Assembly (NCBI GenBank): GCA_913019975.1
Contig: CAJWBH010000010.1
Location: forward strand, 1 to 64,000
Length of the DNA stretch: 64,000 nucleotides
DNA from: Thalassolituus maritimus
GTDB lineage: Bacteria > Pseudomonadota > Gammaproteobacteria > Pseudomonadales > Oceanobacteraceae
Direction: 5' to 3'
Position numbers and translations under genes: made by a program. Below the pieces are notes generated by a model. It did no database searches. It worked only from the letters and a program-made list of their open reading frames with translations, and was not told where the DNA came from. Positions 16,900 through 25,381 of the stretch are shown here, piece by piece (position 1 is the stretch's first letter; every line of letters starts with the position of its first letter).

Positions 16900-17887
16900 C
16901 TACTCGTTCCAGAATCTGTTCTATCAAACGTTCCGTTTCTACCGCCTGCTCCGCAGCCCGATAATCAAAAGAGCCAGACTGACTGAGCAGTGCGAGATCT
17001 ATCACTTCAGATATGGCTTTTTCCATCACTGGAAGATATCCACCGGAGCATGCGATTTCTTTACCCAAACGCTTATAGCCGGCAAACTCCGGGCTTTCTT
17101 CAACCCTGCGTTCGCTCCAGCGAAGTCCACCATCAAGCATACGGAATTCGCCTTTATCAGTCAGAAACGTCAGCTCAAACTGAGCGAAATCATCCGAGTC
17201 CGTACTATTCAGAGAACAGCGTATTCCACGATCAGACATCAGGACCATATCGATATCAGGATCATCCTTACGTACGTTGCCAGGGCGAACCGCAGCCCAC
17301 TCTGGGCTCAGCACGCCGACCATACCCGCCAACAAGTCCAGAAGGTGAGAGCCGTTATTGCGTATGCCCTTGTTATACACCGCGGTAACCGCTTTAAGCG
17401 AACCCGGCCATCCTGCACTCTTGGTTTCCAGACCATTTTTAAGCTCAGCCAGCACTGAATCCCAACGGCGGCTGTAATTAACAATCAAGGCGATATTATG
17501 CTGCCTGCATTTATCCAGTAATCTCTGACTGGTTTCAGCAGAGGTCGACACAGGCTTTTCAAGGAATATGACTTTCGGTCTGAAGCGAAAAACATCCTCA
17601 ACCGAGCTACTGTGCACGGCGGTTGGAGTACAGATACTGACAATGTCGAATTCACATTCAGCAGGTATTTCTTCGCATTCCGAGTACGCTTCACTGACAG
17701 ACCAACGTTCTGCAAACCTCTCGGCAATCTCAATATCAGGATCGACGCAAGCCGCGAGTACAACATCCGTTCGCTTACTGTAAGCACCGGCATGCGACAG
17801 TGCGAACTCTTCCGGCGCGCGCTTTTCATCGAACCCGCCTGCGATTCTTCCACATCCAACAATAAGGACAGACAGCGGCTTCGTCAT
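16892..17887 (-). CDS. Gfo/Idh/MocA-family sugar oxidoreductase
   Basis: A 331-residue NAD(P)-dependent dehydrogenase. The N-terminal Rossmann domain starts VLIVGCGRIAGGFDE and holds the family motif FLEKPVS, whose lysine is catalytic. The C-terminal domain is the usual open beta-sheet substrate domain. The ATG at 17887 overlaps the deacetylase stop (ATGA) and the 3' end overlaps the aminotransferase start, so the three genes are translationally coupled. Oxidation of a sugar hydroxyl to a ketone before amination by the DegT enzyme is a reasonable inference from gene order; the exact sugar and carbon are not visible. Confidence 0.85.
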   Translation of the reverse strand: MTKPLSVLIVGCGRIAGGFDEKRAPEEFALSHAGAYSKRTDVVLAACVDPDIEIAERFAERWSVSEAYSECEEIPAECEFDIVSICTPTAVHSSSVEDVFRFRPKVIFLEKPVSTSAETSQRLLDKCRQHNIALIVNYSRRWDSVLAELKNGLETKSAGWPGSLKAVTAVYNKGIRNNGSHLLDLLAGMVGVLSPEWAAVRPGNVRKDDPDIDMVLMSDRGIRCSLNSTDSDDFAQFELTFLTDKGEFRMLDGGLRWSERRVEESPEFAGYKRLGKEIACSGGYLPVMEKAISEVIDLALLSQSGSFDYRAAEQAVETERLIEQILERVDD

Positions 17888-18555
17888 ACGGCCTTCTCTA
17901 CCGCCCGCAACAACATAAAGGCTTCCGCATACTCCACACCAACAGATGCGCCCCGAAGGCCGGCTAACTGACGTATATTCTGGTATGAGCGGGTATGTGG
18001 GTACTCACGCATCTCTGAGTCGTACGGTGCGAGTGCCAACATTTTTTTCTCAAGGGTGTCGCTTATATCTATCCAATAATTCGGTGCAAAGACTTCATTC
18101 ATCGACCATTCGGTACTGGAAAGCACCTCGAAAGAAAGAATGCGCTTTAACGCAGGCAATGTTCCTGGCTGGGGACGACATGCGGTCATGACCGCCTGAG
18201 TAGTCACTCGATGATCGATATTCAAATCGCCCGAAAAGTGGGTATAAATAATTGAAGGGTTTAAGCGACGGATATGTGGTTCAAGACTCTGCACAACATC
18301 CAGTAGTGGCACAGAATCCAATTTATTATCAGGCCAGTCTAAAAAGATCCGTTCTGATATTCCGAGCGCATCGGCGCAATTGTTTGCGGCCAAACGGCGT
18401 TGCGTAATATCAGCCTCTTCACGAGAGGCTTCGCCATCCGCCATAAACAAAACATGAACCTGATCACCCGCAGCAACATGCCTTGCAATAGTGCCGCCAC
18501 AACCAAGCGCTTCATCATCCGGATGAGCAGCCACGACCAACACAATCTCACTCAT
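17884..18555 (-). CDS. PIG-L/LmbE-family N-deacetylase
   Basis: A 223-residue zinc-dependent deacetylase of the PIG-L family, which removes acetyl groups from GlcNAc-type amino sugars. The metal and catalytic motif AAHPDDEALGCGG is present near residue 10, and the later metal-ligand HFSGDLNIDHR matches the H-x-D-x-x-x-D-H region. The start is set at ATG 18555 because GGGAGG lies 6 nt upstream and the preceding codon is TTG. It overlaps the pseI stop by 8 bp. In the operon it could free an amino group on the pseudaminate-type sugar so that a formyl or other acyl group can be added. That is inference. Confidence 0.87.
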   Translation of the reverse strand: MSEIVLVVAAHPDDEALGCGGTIARHVAAGDQVHVLFMADGEASREEADITQRRLAANNCADALGISERIFLDWPDNKLDSVPLLDVVQSLEPHIRRLNPSIIYTHFSGDLNIDHRVTTQAVMTACRPQPGTLPALKRILSFEVLSSTEWSMNEVFAPNYWIDISDTLEKKMLALAPYDSEMREYPHTRSYQNIRQLAGLRGASVGVEYAEAFMLLRAVEKAV

Positions 18556-19594
18556 CAAACGCCTCCCATTGCACTGGTGTACCCCGGCTCACTGAATCAC
18601 TGAGCGTGCGACCTATGACATCATCGTAATATTTAGGCGCCAGACCAAAGCCTGGGCGTATACGACGAATATCGTTTTCGTTGATGATATGCCCTGCGGG
18701 CAGGTCTTTCACAAAATACAAAGATCGGCGGAATCGACGGTTTGGCTCTTCGGCTTTTTGCCGGGTATAAGCCTCACTGCCCAGTGCTGCCCAGGCGCTA
18801 TTTGCGTCTTCGACCAACTGCTTCAGCTCGTGCGGCTCAATAGAGAACTCGCTGTCGGGGCCCTTATCTTCACGGCTCAAGGTAAAATGTTTCTCGATTA
18901 CACACGCACCTAAGGAAACAGCAGCCACGGAAGCAACGGTACCTAACGTATGGTCAGACAAACCAACGGTAACACCAAATTCGTTCTCAAGGCTGGCCAT
19001 CTGGCGAATATTCGCTTGCTCCATCGGTGCTGGATAACTACTGATGCAATGCAACAACACCAGATCATTGCAACCAGAATCCCGCGCAGCCTCCACCGCC
19101 TCTTTCACTTCTTCCAGGCTCGCCATTCCCGTCGACATAATCATAGGTTTGCCGGTGGCTGCAATGCAGCGAATTAATGGAATATCAGTCAACTCAAACG
19201 ATGCGACTTTGTACGCGGGCGTATTCAGCGACTCCAGAAGCTCTACTGCCGACTCATCGAACGGCGTAGAAAACAAAGTAATACCGCGCGCCTTTGCATG
19301 ATCAAACATGGCCTTATGCCATTCATAAGGCGTTTCGGCCCATTTGTAGAGGTCGTAAAGCTTGTAACCATCCCATAAGCCACCGTGAATCTGAAAGTCG
19401 GGTAAATCACAGTCGATGGTCATGGTATCTGCGGTGTAGGTCTGAATTTTGACCGCACTGGCTCCTGCATCAGCCGCAGCATCAATCGTCTGCAGTGCCT
19501 TTGCGAGATCGCCGTTATGGTTGGCAGATACTTCAGCAATAATATACGGCTTAAAAGACGCACCTATCTTTCTGCCCGATATAGAAAACGTCAT
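18548..19594 (-). CDS. pseI: Pseudaminic acid synthase
   Basis: Condenses the 6-deoxy-altrose intermediate with phosphoenolpyruvate to form pseudaminic acid. This 348-residue NeuB-family enzyme has an N-terminal TIM barrel beginning YIIAEVSANHNGD. It carries the PseI-typical segments KIQTYTADTMTIDC and GGLWDGYKLYDLY, which separate PseI from NeuB and LegI. The metal-binding region VIEKHFTLSR is present. A C-terminal SAF/antifreeze-like domain follows (RRSLYFVKDLPAG, about residues 290-348). ATG at 19594 overlaps the formyltransferase stop as ATGA. Together with pseB, C, F and G in the same operon this makes pseudaminate synthesis essentially certain. Confidence 0.93.
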   Translation of the reverse strand: MTFSISGRKIGASFKPYIIAEVSANHNGDLAKALQTIDAAADAGASAVKIQTYTADTMTIDCDLPDFQIHGGLWDGYKLYDLYKWAETPYEWHKAMFDHAKARGITLFSTPFDESAVELLESLNTPAYKVASFELTDIPLIRCIAATGKPMIMSTGMASLEEVKEAVEAARDSGCNDLVLLHCISSYPAPMEQANIRQMASLENEFGVTVGLSDHTLGTVASVAAVSLGACVIEKHFTLSREDKGPDSEFSIEPHELKQLVEDANSAWAALGSEAYTRQKAEEPNRRFRRSLYFVKDLPAGHIINENDIRRIRPGFGLAPKYYDDVIGRTLSDSVSRGTPVQWEAFDE

Positions 19595-20322
19595 GATTTC
19601 TCTCTCTGTATTACTCCGAGCGCCGCTCCTGAATCTGCTAAGGAAATAGCAACGCTCGCTTTCAGCTCACCGTCGTTTAACTCGGCATTCGTATAGGTCA
19701 GGATGTACTGGCCAGAACGACTGAACGCATGGGGGTAACCATCGGCATCCAGCATGCGTATAAAATCATAAAGTATCTCAGGAGAAGCACCGTCAGGAAG
19801 CTCACTCTGGTCCGGTGTACGGCGCTTAAACACAACCACCTCGCCCGTCTGCTCTTCAGGTTCAGGTTGCTCAGTAATCATCGAACGAATCATCTCCGTC
19901 GATAGCTCTCCTGCTCTTCTATAGATCTGTTCTGCCGTGCCCGCCAGGGATAAACATTCCTTCGCATAAACCGGCCCCGCATCCATAGCCTCGACCATAC
20001 GGAACGCCGTAAGAACCGTTTCTTTATGACCTCGAAGAATCAGGTTCTGTAATGGGCTACCACCCCGCCCATAAGGTAGATCAGTCATGTGGAAGCAGAC
20101 ACACTCATGCTCAGCCCATACGCTTTCTGGCACATGATGACTCCAGTGTAAGAAAAATATATAACGCGGAGCCCCGACTTTCGTGACAGCTTCGAGTAAC
20201 TCATCAGGCGTCGACACCCAGTACCAGTCGCCTTCACATTCTGTCCTCAAAGTTTCGAACGAGGTTCGGTGCCACTCTTTATTGCTCGCAATAATATAAG
20301 CAGACATTACATCAGTATTCAT
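19591..20322 (-). CDS. Formyltransferase-like protein of the pseudaminate operon
   Basis: A 243-residue protein related to the catalytic domain of methionyl-tRNA formyltransferase and sugar N-formyltransferases. The active-site region CFHMTDLPYGRGGSPLQNLI matches the H-x-S/T-x-LP-x-x-RG loop. FLHWSHHVPE and AGPVYAKECLSL also fit the family, but the tRNA-binding C-terminal domain is absent. The start at ATG 20322 overlaps the pseG stop by 11 bp; the longer frame upstream runs deep into pseG and was not used. It probably transfers a formyl group to an amino sugar, giving an N-formylated pseudaminate derivative. An N-acyl group other than formyl cannot be excluded. Confidence 0.75.
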   Translation of the reverse strand: MNTDVMSAYIIASNKEWHRTSFETLRTECEGDWYWVSTPDELLEAVTKVGAPRYIFFLHWSHHVPESVWAEHECVCFHMTDLPYGRGGSPLQNLILRGHKETVLTAFRMVEAMDAGPVYAKECLSLAGTAEQIYRRAGELSTEMIRSMITEQPEPEEQTGEVVVFKRRTPDQSELPDGASPEILYDFIRMLDADGYPHAFSRSGQYILTYTNAELNDGELKASVAISLADSGAALGVIQREKS

Positions 20323-21826
20323 AGCGACGCGTCCCTGTTTTCCTGAAGCCCGCGCGTTTGAATACTCTCCGTGAGGCAAAATTACCGGGAGCAACATCGG
20401 CGCAAAAGCGAGTTTCGGGATAACGGCTCATAAGCGCTTTTAAAGCGTTAACAGCAAGCTTCCGCCCACGAAAGTTGCGGCTGATAAGGATAGAAACTTC
20501 TGAGCTACCTAAAGAGACACCTACAGAACTACTAACAACGCCATCCACTCTTACATAGCCCGCCTTTTCTCCATTGAACAGAACGATATACATGCTAACC
20601 GAAGGGTCTGACAGCACACCTAGATACCAGCTATTATGCTTCGTCCAACGCGGAAGGTCAGGGTTACGAAAGAAGCGCCGGGCTCCGGGCTGCTTCTGCC
20701 AACCATAGAAATCCCGCATGTCACTCATTATCGCTGAACGCAGAGTCAGGCCTTCCAGCTTTGTGTTTCCCATGGCCTTAATAACACGCTCACTTCCACT
20801 GCCTCTCAGCAGATCAGAAGAGTGATCCTGCATACTCTGACGCACCTCATCAGACTCAACAAAACTTCTGAACGCAGAGACATCAAAACTACCAGCTGTG
20901 CCAGAGTAGTCTGCGACCACTTTTACTAAGCCATTATCTTCAGCATAACTGGCCTGAGGTTTCTGATTATCAGCAACAATTACCAGAGCCGTCGGCAATC
21001 TCATAGCGACCCGCTCCCACAGCGAACCACCCGAAGCACCAATACACACATCATGAGAACGATACAGCTCCGCCATATCATCGCATCGATCAAATAGATG
21101 CACAGAGAACGGATACTCATTGCTCTGAATCTTAGTAAACGCTGGGGATGACTGACTTAACAGCACGGTAAAACTCATCTCTCTAAAAAGAGACTCTTTC
21201 GCTAATTGATTGAGAATGTCAGCACTTAGACCACGGTGGTCATAACCACCCAGGTTAAGTAAAACCCGCTGGACTTTCCTGGCAGAACTGCAAGGCTCAG
21301 CAAAAAATTCCTCACGGATAAGATTGAAATCAGAGCCAGAGAGTACCTTTTCCGAACCAATATACTCTTCGTAATCTGAAGCAACGGCCCCTGGTCGCGG
21401 ATCAAGAAGTAAGTCAGCACTGACTGTCCGGTGCGGCCAGTCTTCAATTAATAGTACAGGGTAGCCAGCTCGCTTAACGTCAGAAACCCAAAAATCACCA
21501 TAGGCGTAATGATCTACCACTATCCAGTCCGGCTGGTAGTAGGCTGCAGCGTTTAAGAAGTAACCGGCTTCGATTTTTTGCTCGTAAGGCTCATATTCTT
21601 CTTCGATGGTAGGCGGCATATTCCGAACATCATGAGTGTGATCTGGAAGCTTGATAATCCGGATACCATTCGCCGCGATTCGCTGTTCAAGAACAGCATC
21701 GATATCAGAAACAAAGAAGAAAACCTGATGGCCAAGCGTCCGCGCTGCGCGAGCCAGAGTCAGGCACCGCATAACATGCCCTGTACCTATGGTTTCTGAC
21801 GCATCACAACGAAACGCGATCTTCAT
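20312..21826 (-). CDS. pseG: PseG UDP-sugar hydrolase fused to a PseH-like GNAT acetyltransferase
   Basis: A bifunctional protein of 504 residues. The N-terminal ~350 residues are PseG: IAFRCDASETIGTGHVMRCL at the start and a GT-B fold with the glycine-rich CIGASGGSLWERVAMRLP near residue 270. PseG removes UDP from 2,4-diacetamido-trideoxy-altropyranose. From about residue 355 a GNAT domain follows (LEGLTLRSAIMSD, then EVSILISRNFRGRKLAVNAL and NFASRRVFKRAGFRKTG), most like PseH, the 4-N-acetyltransferase that acts just before PseG. The ATG at 21826 lies 4 bp after the pseF stop. Fusion of consecutive steps of one pathway supports the assignment; no separate pseH is needed. Confidence 0.9.
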   Translation of the reverse strand: MKIAFRCDASETIGTGHVMRCLTLARAARTLGHQVFFFVSDIDAVLEQRIAANGIRIIKLPDHTHDVRNMPPTIEEEYEPYEQKIEAGYFLNAAAYYQPDWIVVDHYAYGDFWVSDVKRAGYPVLLIEDWPHRTVSADLLLDPRPGAVASDYEEYIGSEKVLSGSDFNLIREEFFAEPCSSARKVQRVLLNLGGYDHRGLSADILNQLAKESLFREMSFTVLLSQSSPAFTKIQSNEYPFSVHLFDRCDDMAELYRSHDVCIGASGGSLWERVAMRLPTALVIVADNQKPQASYAEDNGLVKVVADYSGTAGSFDVSAFRSFVESDEVRQSMQDHSSDLLRGSGSERVIKAMGNTKLEGLTLRSAIMSDMRDFYGWQKQPGARRFFRNPDLPRWTKHNSWYLGVLSDPSVSMYIVLFNGEKAGYVRVDGVVSSSVGVSLGSSEVSILISRNFRGRKLAVNALKALMSRYPETRFCADVAPGNFASRRVFKRAGFRKTGTRRYEY

Positions 21827-21830
21827 GGGA

Positions 21831-22520
21831 CTATCCCAGAATAGCTGGGGCAATTAACTCCGCTCTGGCCCAGTCGTCCGGAGTATCAATATCCTGAACC
21901 CGCCATCGAGGAATCACAAACGCCTGCGAATGCGGCGCAAAGATCAGATCACCATCCATCCAGGCCTTGGCGTGGCCCCAATAAAACTGCCCCGCATCGT
22001 GATAAGCCACCGGAAGATCCTGACTACGTTTTTCAAAGTTTTCTGGCCAGAACATCTCGACGGAATGATCATCCTCAACTTTAAAAGACCGGAAAACAGG
22101 CGCCGCAAACTCAGTCGCAGTAAAACAATACATGCTGTCAGTGCGCTTAAACTGCTTATAGGATGCTTCAAGGTCGTCGATAGAAATAAACGGTGCGGTT
22201 GCATAAATACAACAGACATCGACCGGAGCTTCACCTTCGTCGATCAGAGCATCAATGGCATGGGCAATAACCGGAATCGTTGCAGTATGGTCATCAGAGA
22301 GATACGCCGGACGCATAAACGGGACTTCAGCGCCCAGCGTCCGGGCGATTTCGGCAATCTCTCCATCGTCAGTTGAAACAATAATACGGTCGAACAAACC
22401 ACATTGAATCGCAGCATCGATCGACCAGGCGATCATAGGTTTACCGGCGAAATGCTTAATGTTCTTTCGTGGTATCCGCTTACTGCCACCGCGAGCAGGG
22501 ATCACTGCAATCCGACTCAT
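21831..22520 (-). CDS. pseF: Pseudaminic acid cytidylyltransferase
   Basis: Activates pseudaminic acid with CTP to CMP-pseudaminate, the donor for the Maf transferase. The 229-residue protein has the CMP-sugar synthetase signature at the N-terminus (AVIPARGGSKRIPRKNIKHF), then IIVSTDDGEIAEIARTLGAE, and the later QFYWGHAKAW and RVQDIDTPDDWARAE segments typical of PseF. Length is normal. ATG at 22520 overlaps the pseC stop as ATGA, and pseG follows after 4 bp. Confidence 0.93.
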   Translation of the reverse strand: MSRIAVIPARGGSKRIPRKNIKHFAGKPMIAWSIDAAIQCGLFDRIIVSTDDGEIAEIARTLGAEVPFMRPAYLSDDHTATIPVIAHAIDALIDEGEAPVDVCCIYATAPFISIDDLEASYKQFKRTDSMYCFTATEFAAPVFRSFKVEDDHSVEMFWPENFEKRSQDLPVAYHDAGQFYWGHAKAWMDGDLIFAPHSQAFVIPRWRVQDIDTPDDWARAELIAPAILG

Positions 22521-23677
22521 ACCAGAACGTCCTCCATAACGGCAGCCACCGTGTTCTGTTGTTCTTCTGTCATTCCGTGAAATAGAGGAATACTGATGGC
22601 TTCGGTGTAATATTTTTCTGCAACCGGAAAATCCCCCATCGCAAATCCGCGAGCCGCATAATACGGCTGCAGATGCACAGGAATATAATGCAGATTAACG
22701 CCAATGCCCGATTCGCGGAGTTCTTTGAATACCTGCTTCTGGGACTTCTCGATCAGATCAGGCTTGATCCGCAGGATGTACAGGTGCCAGGCCGATGCTG
22801 ACCACTCTGCCTGGTATGGCAACTCGACCGGTAGACGACTCAATAATGAAAAATACCGGTCAGCCAACGCACGCCGCTGCTCAATAAATTGATTCAAGCG
22901 CTGCATCTGACTAACACCCAAAGCTGCCTGAAGATCCGTCATGCGGTAGTTAAACCCGAGCTCGCGCTGCTGATAGTACCAATCGCCATCAGGCTCGTGA
23001 GTCATCAGAGCCGGATCACGGGTAATACCATGCGAACGCAAGCGTGCCATGGTATTCGCCAGTACCTCATCCTGAGTCACCGCCATTCCGCCTTCACCCG
23101 TCGTAATAATTTTCACCGGATGAAAACTGAAGACCGTAATATCAGAATAACGGCAATTTCCTACCGGCAAGCCGGCATAATCTGCCCCTATCGCATGAGA
23201 AGCGTCTTCAATGACTTTAAAATTAAAACGTCCCGCAAGATCAGCAATGGCTTTCATATCGCACGACTGACCTGCTAAATGAACGGGAATCAACACATCA
23301 GGTAAGGCACCCGCCTGCTCTGCAGCTATCAGCTTCTCAGTCAGTGCTTCAATACAGATGTTATAGGTCTGGCGATCGATATCGACAAAATCGACGTCGG
23401 CATCACAATAGAGAGCACAGTTCGCAGACGCAACGAAAGTCACGGGGCTAGTCCAGACCCGACTTCCCCGGCCGACGCCTAACGCCAGGCAAGCAATATG
23501 AAGTGCAGAAGTCGCACTGTTCACAGCTACGCCATAAGCAGCGCCGACAGCATCGCAAACCGCCGACTCAAAGGCTGGTACAGCGGGCCCCTGGGTAAGG
23601 AAGTCAGACTGAAGTACTTCAGTAACCGCCTTGATATCCTCACTCGTAATGTTCTGGCGCCCGTAAGGGATCATCAT
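22517..23677 (-). CDS. pseC: UDP-4-keto-6-deoxy-L-altrosamine aminotransferase
   Basis: Second step of pseudaminate synthesis: PLP-dependent amination at C4 of the PseB product. The 386-residue protein is a DegT-family aminotransferase of PseC type. It begins IPYGRQNITSEDIKAVTEVL, with SDFLTQGPAVPAFE and the cofactor pocket VAVNSATSALHIACLALGV. The Schiff-base lysine is in FSFHPVKIITTGEGG. Two ATGs (23677 and 23674) are possible; the first overlaps the pseB stop as TAATG. Its place directly after pseB confirms the role. Confidence 0.93.
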   Translation of the reverse strand: MMIPYGRQNITSEDIKAVTEVLQSDFLTQGPAVPAFESAVCDAVGAAYGVAVNSATSALHIACLALGVGRGSRVWTSPVTFVASANCALYCDADVDFVDIDRQTYNICIEALTEKLIAAEQAGALPDVLIPVHLAGQSCDMKAIADLAGRFNFKVIEDASHAIGADYAGLPVGNCRYSDITVFSFHPVKIITTGEGGMAVTQDEVLANTMARLRSHGITRDPALMTHEPDGDWYYQQRELGFNYRMTDLQAALGVSQMQRLNQFIEQRRALADRYFSLLSRLPVELPYQAEWSASAWHLYILRIKPDLIEKSQKQVFKELRESGIGVNLHYIPVHLQPYYAARGFAMGDFPVAEKYYTEAISIPLFHGMTEEQQNTVAAVMEDVLV

Positions 23678-24675
23678 TAAATCTTCCCGATTCTGTCCCG
23701 GTTGTGGTCAATCCAATGCTGAAGTTCAGCATCCGTCATCCACTCCGTGTTGTTATCACTCGAGTAGGTAAAGCCTTCAGCAACCAGCTTGCCGTCTTTT
23801 ATACGCTCAGCGCAATGATCCCAGCCATTAATGCTTGGCAGAATTTTGAAGTGCTCGTCGTATTCATAAGTATGATAAGAGTCTTCACTGCCAATCATCT
23901 GCTCGTGCAGTTTCTCACCCGGGCGAATGCCTACGATCTTCTGCTCAGCTTCGGGGGCCACAACACGCGCAAGGTCCGTCACCTTCATCGACGGAATCTT
24001 CTTAACGTAGATTTCACCGCCCACCATGTCTTCAAAGGCATGCCAGACCAGCTTCACAGCATCTTCAAGTGAAATCATAAAACGTGTCATACGATCATCG
24101 GTAATCGGCAGAACACCCGACTCTTTGATCGACTGGAAGAAAGGAATCACAGACCCACGCGAGCCCATCACATTACCGTAGCGAACGACAGAGAAGTTCG
24201 TACCATGCTCGCCCGAATACGCATTACCCGATACGAACAACTTATCAGAAGCGAGCTTCGTCGCGCCGTAGAGATTTACAGGAGAACTGGCCTTATCCGT
24301 AGAGAGAGCCACACAGCTTTCGATACCGTGATCGATACAGGCATCGATGACATTCATAGCGCCATTGATGTTGGTTTTTACACACTCGAACGGATTGTAC
24401 TCAGCGATCGGAACGATCTTAGTCGCCGCCGCATGCACCACATAATCAACGCCGTCTAAGGCTCGGTACAAACGGTCTTTGTCGCGTACATCGCCAATGA
24501 AGAAACGAACCCTGGGGTCACCCTCGAAAAGCTTCGCCATCTCCCACTGCTTCATCTCATCACGAGAAAACACAATGATGCGACGCGGGTTGTACTTCTC
24601 AAGCGTCATCGGAACAAAAGCATGGCCAAATGACCCAGTGCCACCCGTGACCAGAATGCTTTTCCCATCGAACAT
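23677..24675 (-). CDS. pseB: UDP-N-acetylglucosamine 4,6-dehydratase (inverting)
   Basis: First enzyme of CMP-pseudaminate synthesis, converting UDP-GlcNAc to the 4-keto-6-deoxy-L-arabino-hexulose. The 332-residue SDR-family protein has the NAD-binding motif ILVTGGTGSFGHAFV, the family sequence RIIVFSRDEMKQWEMAK, and the catalytic ALSTDKASSPVNLYGATK with Tyr-x-x-x-Lys. I set the start at ATG 24675, with AGGAG 7 nt upstream, rather than the TTG two codons earlier. It heads the 11-gene operon and has a consensus sigma-54 promoter about 41 bp upstream. Confidence 0.94.
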   Translation of the reverse strand: MFDGKSILVTGGTGSFGHAFVPMTLEKYNPRRIIVFSRDEMKQWEMAKLFEGDPRVRFFIGDVRDKDRLYRALDGVDYVVHAAATKIVPIAEYNPFECVKTNINGAMNVIDACIDHGIESCVALSTDKASSPVNLYGATKLASDKLFVSGNAYSGEHGTNFSVVRYGNVMGSRGSVIPFFQSIKESGVLPITDDRMTRFMISLEDAVKLVWHAFEDMVGGEIYVKKIPSMKVTDLARVVAPEAEQKIVGIRPGEKLHEQMIGSEDSYHTYEYDEHFKILPSINGWDHCAERIKDGKLVAEGFTYSSDNNTEWMTDAELQHWIDHNRDRIGKI

Positions 24676-24715
24676 AGTCAAACTCCTGACGCTTTAACTC
24701 ATATCCATGAGATTC

Positions 24716-24731
24716 AGCAATCAGTGTGCCA
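24716..24731 (-). promoter_or_regulatory. Consensus sigma-54 promoter of the pse operon
   Basis: The minus strand reads TGGCACACTGATTGCT, a perfect TGGCAC-N5-TTGCT -24/-12 element. It lies in the 67-bp gap upstream of pseB, with a predicted start site near 24704. It links pseudaminate synthesis to the RpoN/FleQ flagellar cascade, as does the similar site before maf. Confidence 0.85.
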
Positions 24732-24742
24732 TGTCTATCGGA

Positions 24743-25381
24743 TTACTGGCAGGCGCGCTTTACGAGCTTCCAGGGGAGCTGGGTACACAGACGGGGGTTG
24801 TAGGTTTTGAGGCTAGAGATCTGAAGTAACAGCTCATCACGCTTCTCACGTTGCATCCCTAACATCTGTACTCCAATCCAGCTTTGTTGAGATTCTTTAA
24901 GCGAATCCCAAACATATAACGAAGTCTGAATCAGGCTGAGGTCAACGCCCCTTTCGTTCGGAGCTAGAGACCTAATACCATCGAAGCGAGCTTGAAGTGC
25001 ATCTGCTGGAGCACCAGAGAGTACCTCAGCATCATACTTTGCGAGTTGGTAATACGGCCATAGAGGTCTCTTTGCGATAGCAGAATCAACCAACTCATGG
25101 ATTACCGGTAACGTTTTATCTTTCTCAGGTATAGAAGCTGTTACAGCGTAGTCTCGTAAATAAGCTGCGTAAGCTATTTCAGCATCTGCGCTCCAAGGAG
25201 CAAGAGTAGTGGCCCAATGAAGCGATGAATTGTAGCTTGATACTTCATCCGCCATTCGTCCATGTGCGATCAAGGCATTTACAACTGTAAAATACATAAA
25301 TATCACAGCTAACAAGCAGAACACTGATATAGCTAAAAAGTTAGGCCCTATCTTAAATGCCCCCTTTCTACCTGAATTCAT
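24743..25381 (-). CDS. Single-pass membrane protein at the end of the polysaccharide export operon
   Basis: A 212-residue protein with one N-terminal transmembrane segment (about residues 13-38: LAISVFCLLAVIFMYFTVV). A periplasmic helical domain rich in Ala, Leu and Tyr follows (AEIAYAAYLRDYA, KRPLWPYYQLAKYDAEVL), resembling TPR-like repeats. It ends in a Cys-containing tail. The start codon overlaps the tyrosine-kinase stop (TAATG), so it belongs to that operon. It resembles in layout the small VpsP-type proteins of Vibrio-like exopolysaccharide loci, but I cannot confirm this. A structural or scaffolding role in the export complex is inferred from position only. Confidence 0.65.
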   Translation of the reverse strand: MNSGRKGAFKIGPNFLAISVFCLLAVIFMYFTVVNALIAHGRMADEVSSYNSSLHWATTLAPWSADAEIAYAAYLRDYAVTASIPEKDKTLPVIHELVDSAIAKRPLWPYYQLAKYDAEVLSGAPADALQARFDGIRSLAPNERGVDLSLIQTSLYVWDSLKESQQSWIGVQMLGMQREKRDELLLQISSLKTYNPRLCTQLPWKLVKRACQ

